A stretch of 6,350 nucleotides of DNA, from contig CAJUCT010000103.1 of the NCBI GenBank assembly GCA_910585015.1, forward strand, positions 1-6,350. The letters run 5' to 3'. Below, one piece after another: positions 5,219-6,350 of this stretch (its first letter is position 1; each line of letters opens with the position of its first letter). A program made the translations under genes and the position numbers. The notes below the pieces were generated by a model, which saw only the letters and a program-made list of their open reading frames with translations, did not search any database and was not told the origin of the DNA. The stretch is from an uncultured Acetatifactor sp. (GTDB taxonomy: Bacteria; Bacillota; Clostridia; Lachnospirales; Lachnospiraceae).

Positions 5219-5237
5219 AAGAAAAGAGGTAAAACAA

Positions 5238-6320
5238 ATGTCACAATCAACAGAACGCATCCACGAACTTGTGGATGAACTCAACCGATACCGCGATGAG
5301 TATTACAGCAAGGATGCTCCCAGTGTGTCAGATGCAGTCTATGACCATCTTTACGACGAACTGGAGCGCTTGGAGAAGGAATCGGGGATCATCCTGAGCA
5401 ATTCCCCCACCCAGACCGTAGGCTACAAAGCCGTCAGCAGTCTGGAAAAGGTGCGCCACCCCATCCCGCTTCTCTCACTGGACAAGACCAAGATGGTGAG
5501 CGAGCTGGCTGCTTTCTTAAAGAAGCACACAGCCCTGCTCATGCTGAAACTGGACGGCCTGACCGTAAAGCTCGTTTATGAGGGCGGAAAATTTGTGGAA
5601 GGCTCCACCAGAGGCGAAGGAGATGAGGGGGAACTCATTACCCACAATGTCTCCGCTTTCCGGAATGTGCCGCTTTCCATTCCTTACAAGGAACGCCTTG
5701 TAATAACCGGTGAGGGATTCATCCATAAGAGCGACTTTGAGCGCCTGAAGGATACCCTGACAGGCAGCGACGGAAAGCCCTACCGCAATGCAGGGAACCT
5801 TGCCGCCGGATCTATCCGGTGCCTGGATGCAAACATCTGCAGAGAACGGGAAATCAGCTTTTTTGCCTTTAACATCCTTGAGGGCATGGACGGGTTCACC
5901 GACATCCGGGACAGCCGCAGCCTGCTGCTCTCCCTGTCCGAGTACGGTTTCGGCATCTGCCCCTTTCTGACGGTTTCCCCTGACGAAATGGCTGAGGACT
6001 TGGCTGTAAAAATTAAGACGCTGACAGACCTTGCGGAGATTTCGGACATCCCTATCGACGGGATGGTGCTGCGCTTTGACAGCTTTTCCTATTCCGCAAG
6101 CCTCGGCAGAACCGGACACTATTACAATGACGGCATTGCCTTCAAATTTGAGGATGACACCTATGAAACAGTCTTCCGCTCCATTGAGTGGCAGACAGGA
6201 CGCAGCGGCGAGATTGCCCCGATCGCAGTATTTGACACAGTGGAAATTGACGGCTGTGAGGTATCCAGGGCGAGCCTCCACAACCTGACATTTATCAACC
6301 CTAAAGTTGTAAAATATTGA
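5238..6320 (+). CDS. NAD-dependent DNA ligase, truncated after the adenylation domain
   Basis: A 360-aa LigA-type protein; full LigA is about 670 aa. Domain Ia is at about 1-60 (Y22, D32, Y35 and D36 align with E. coli LigA at the same numbers). The adenylation domain runs about 65-310, with active-site KLDG (K104), STRGEGDEGE, TGEGFI, the RNAGNLAAGSIR segment, IDGMVLRF and AFKFED. Only the start of the OB fold follows (QTGRSGEIAPIAVFDTVEIDG, VSRASLHNL). The protein then ends in NPKVVKY and TGA, so most of the OB fold, the zinc finger, helix-hairpin-helix and BRCT domains are missing. Such a protein might self-adenylate but should not seal nicks well. ATG 5238 has AGAGG 8 bases upstream; frame continuation upstream runs through the hairpin and is not coding. 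Mobile elements of Clostridia often carry such ligases. Confidence 0.85.
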   Translation: MSQSTERIHELVDELNRYRDEYYSKDAPSVSDAVYDHLYDELERLEKESGIILSNSPTQTVGYKAVSSLEKVRHPIPLLSLDKTKMVSELAAFLKKHTALLMLKLDGLTVKLVYEGGKFVEGSTRGEGDEGELITHNVSAFRNVPLSIPYKERLVITGEGFIHKSDFERLKDTLTGSDGKPYRNAGNLAAGSIRCLDANICREREISFFAFNILEGMDGFTDIRDSRSLLLSLSEYGFGICPFLTVSPDEMAEDLAVKIKTLTDLAEISDIPIDGMVLRFDSFSYSASLGRTGHYYNDGIAFKFEDDTYETVFRSIEWQTGRSGEIAPIAVFDTVEIDGCEVSRASLHNLTFINPKVVKY

Positions 6321-6350
6321 CTCAAATCGTTATATTGCTATTTTTTATGG
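6321..6350. other. AT-rich sequence after the ligase break point
   Basis: The last 30 bases, and the roughly 20 before them, are clearly more AT-rich than the ligase and contain no recognisable gene. They may be the edge of whatever interrupted or replaced the ligase 3' half. No terminal repeat can be named from so short a piece. Confidence 0.3.

Noticed and set aside
5517..6281. 254-codon open frame on the - strand
   Set aside because: It lies wholly inside the ligase gene on the opposite strand, whose motifs are unmistakable; it is a by-product of that gene's codon use.

Overview
The window looks like part of a mobile element, most likely an integrative conjugative element (ICE) or a remnant of one, from a gut-type Bacillota such as a Lachnospiraceae or other Clostridia member. 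This rests on recognised protein families: a DUF4320/TadE-like membrane protein pair and a mobile-type NAD-dependent DNA ligase on the + strand, and clostridial-style accessory genes on the - strand. Strong GGAGG-type ribosome binding sites also fit Bacillota. No taxon can be fixed from the sequence alone.

There are two divergent halves. Left half (1-3692, all - strand, AT-rich): in transcription order, a Schlafen/AlbA_2-domain protein; a Phd-RelE toxin-antitoxin pair with its own promoter and an inverted repeat around the -35 box; a 124-aa protein that stops just where a TIR domain would begin; a GNAT acetyltransferase; a P-loop nucleoside-kinase-like protein; and the first 100 codons of an AviRa-type 23S rRNA methyltransferase that runs off the window. 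From the antitoxin onward the genes are only 1-22 bases apart, so they may be read as one accessory (defence/resistance) operon.

Right half (about 3740-6320, + strand, visibly richer in G+C): a regulatory region with repeated TGGCACA boxes, a palindrome over a well-formed promoter, and a leader hairpin; then the DUF4320-like protein and the TadE-like protein, 14 bases apart; then a 357-base gap without an established gene. That gap holds a 14-bp perfect inverted repeat around another good promoter, a strong intrinsic terminator, a second leader hairpin resembling the first, and a 10-codon ORF with a strong RBS. The last gene is an NAD-dependent DNA ligase that has only its N-terminal half; its homology breaks off inside the OB fold near 6295-6300, where the sequence turns AT-rich.

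The points of most interest are the apparent decapitation of a TIR effector between a toxin-antitoxin pair and resistance-type genes, the duplicated leader-hairpin architecture ahead of two translation starts, a promoter-terminator unit that could encode a small RNA of about 105 nt, and the truncated ligase with substitutions at residues that are normally conserved in LigA.
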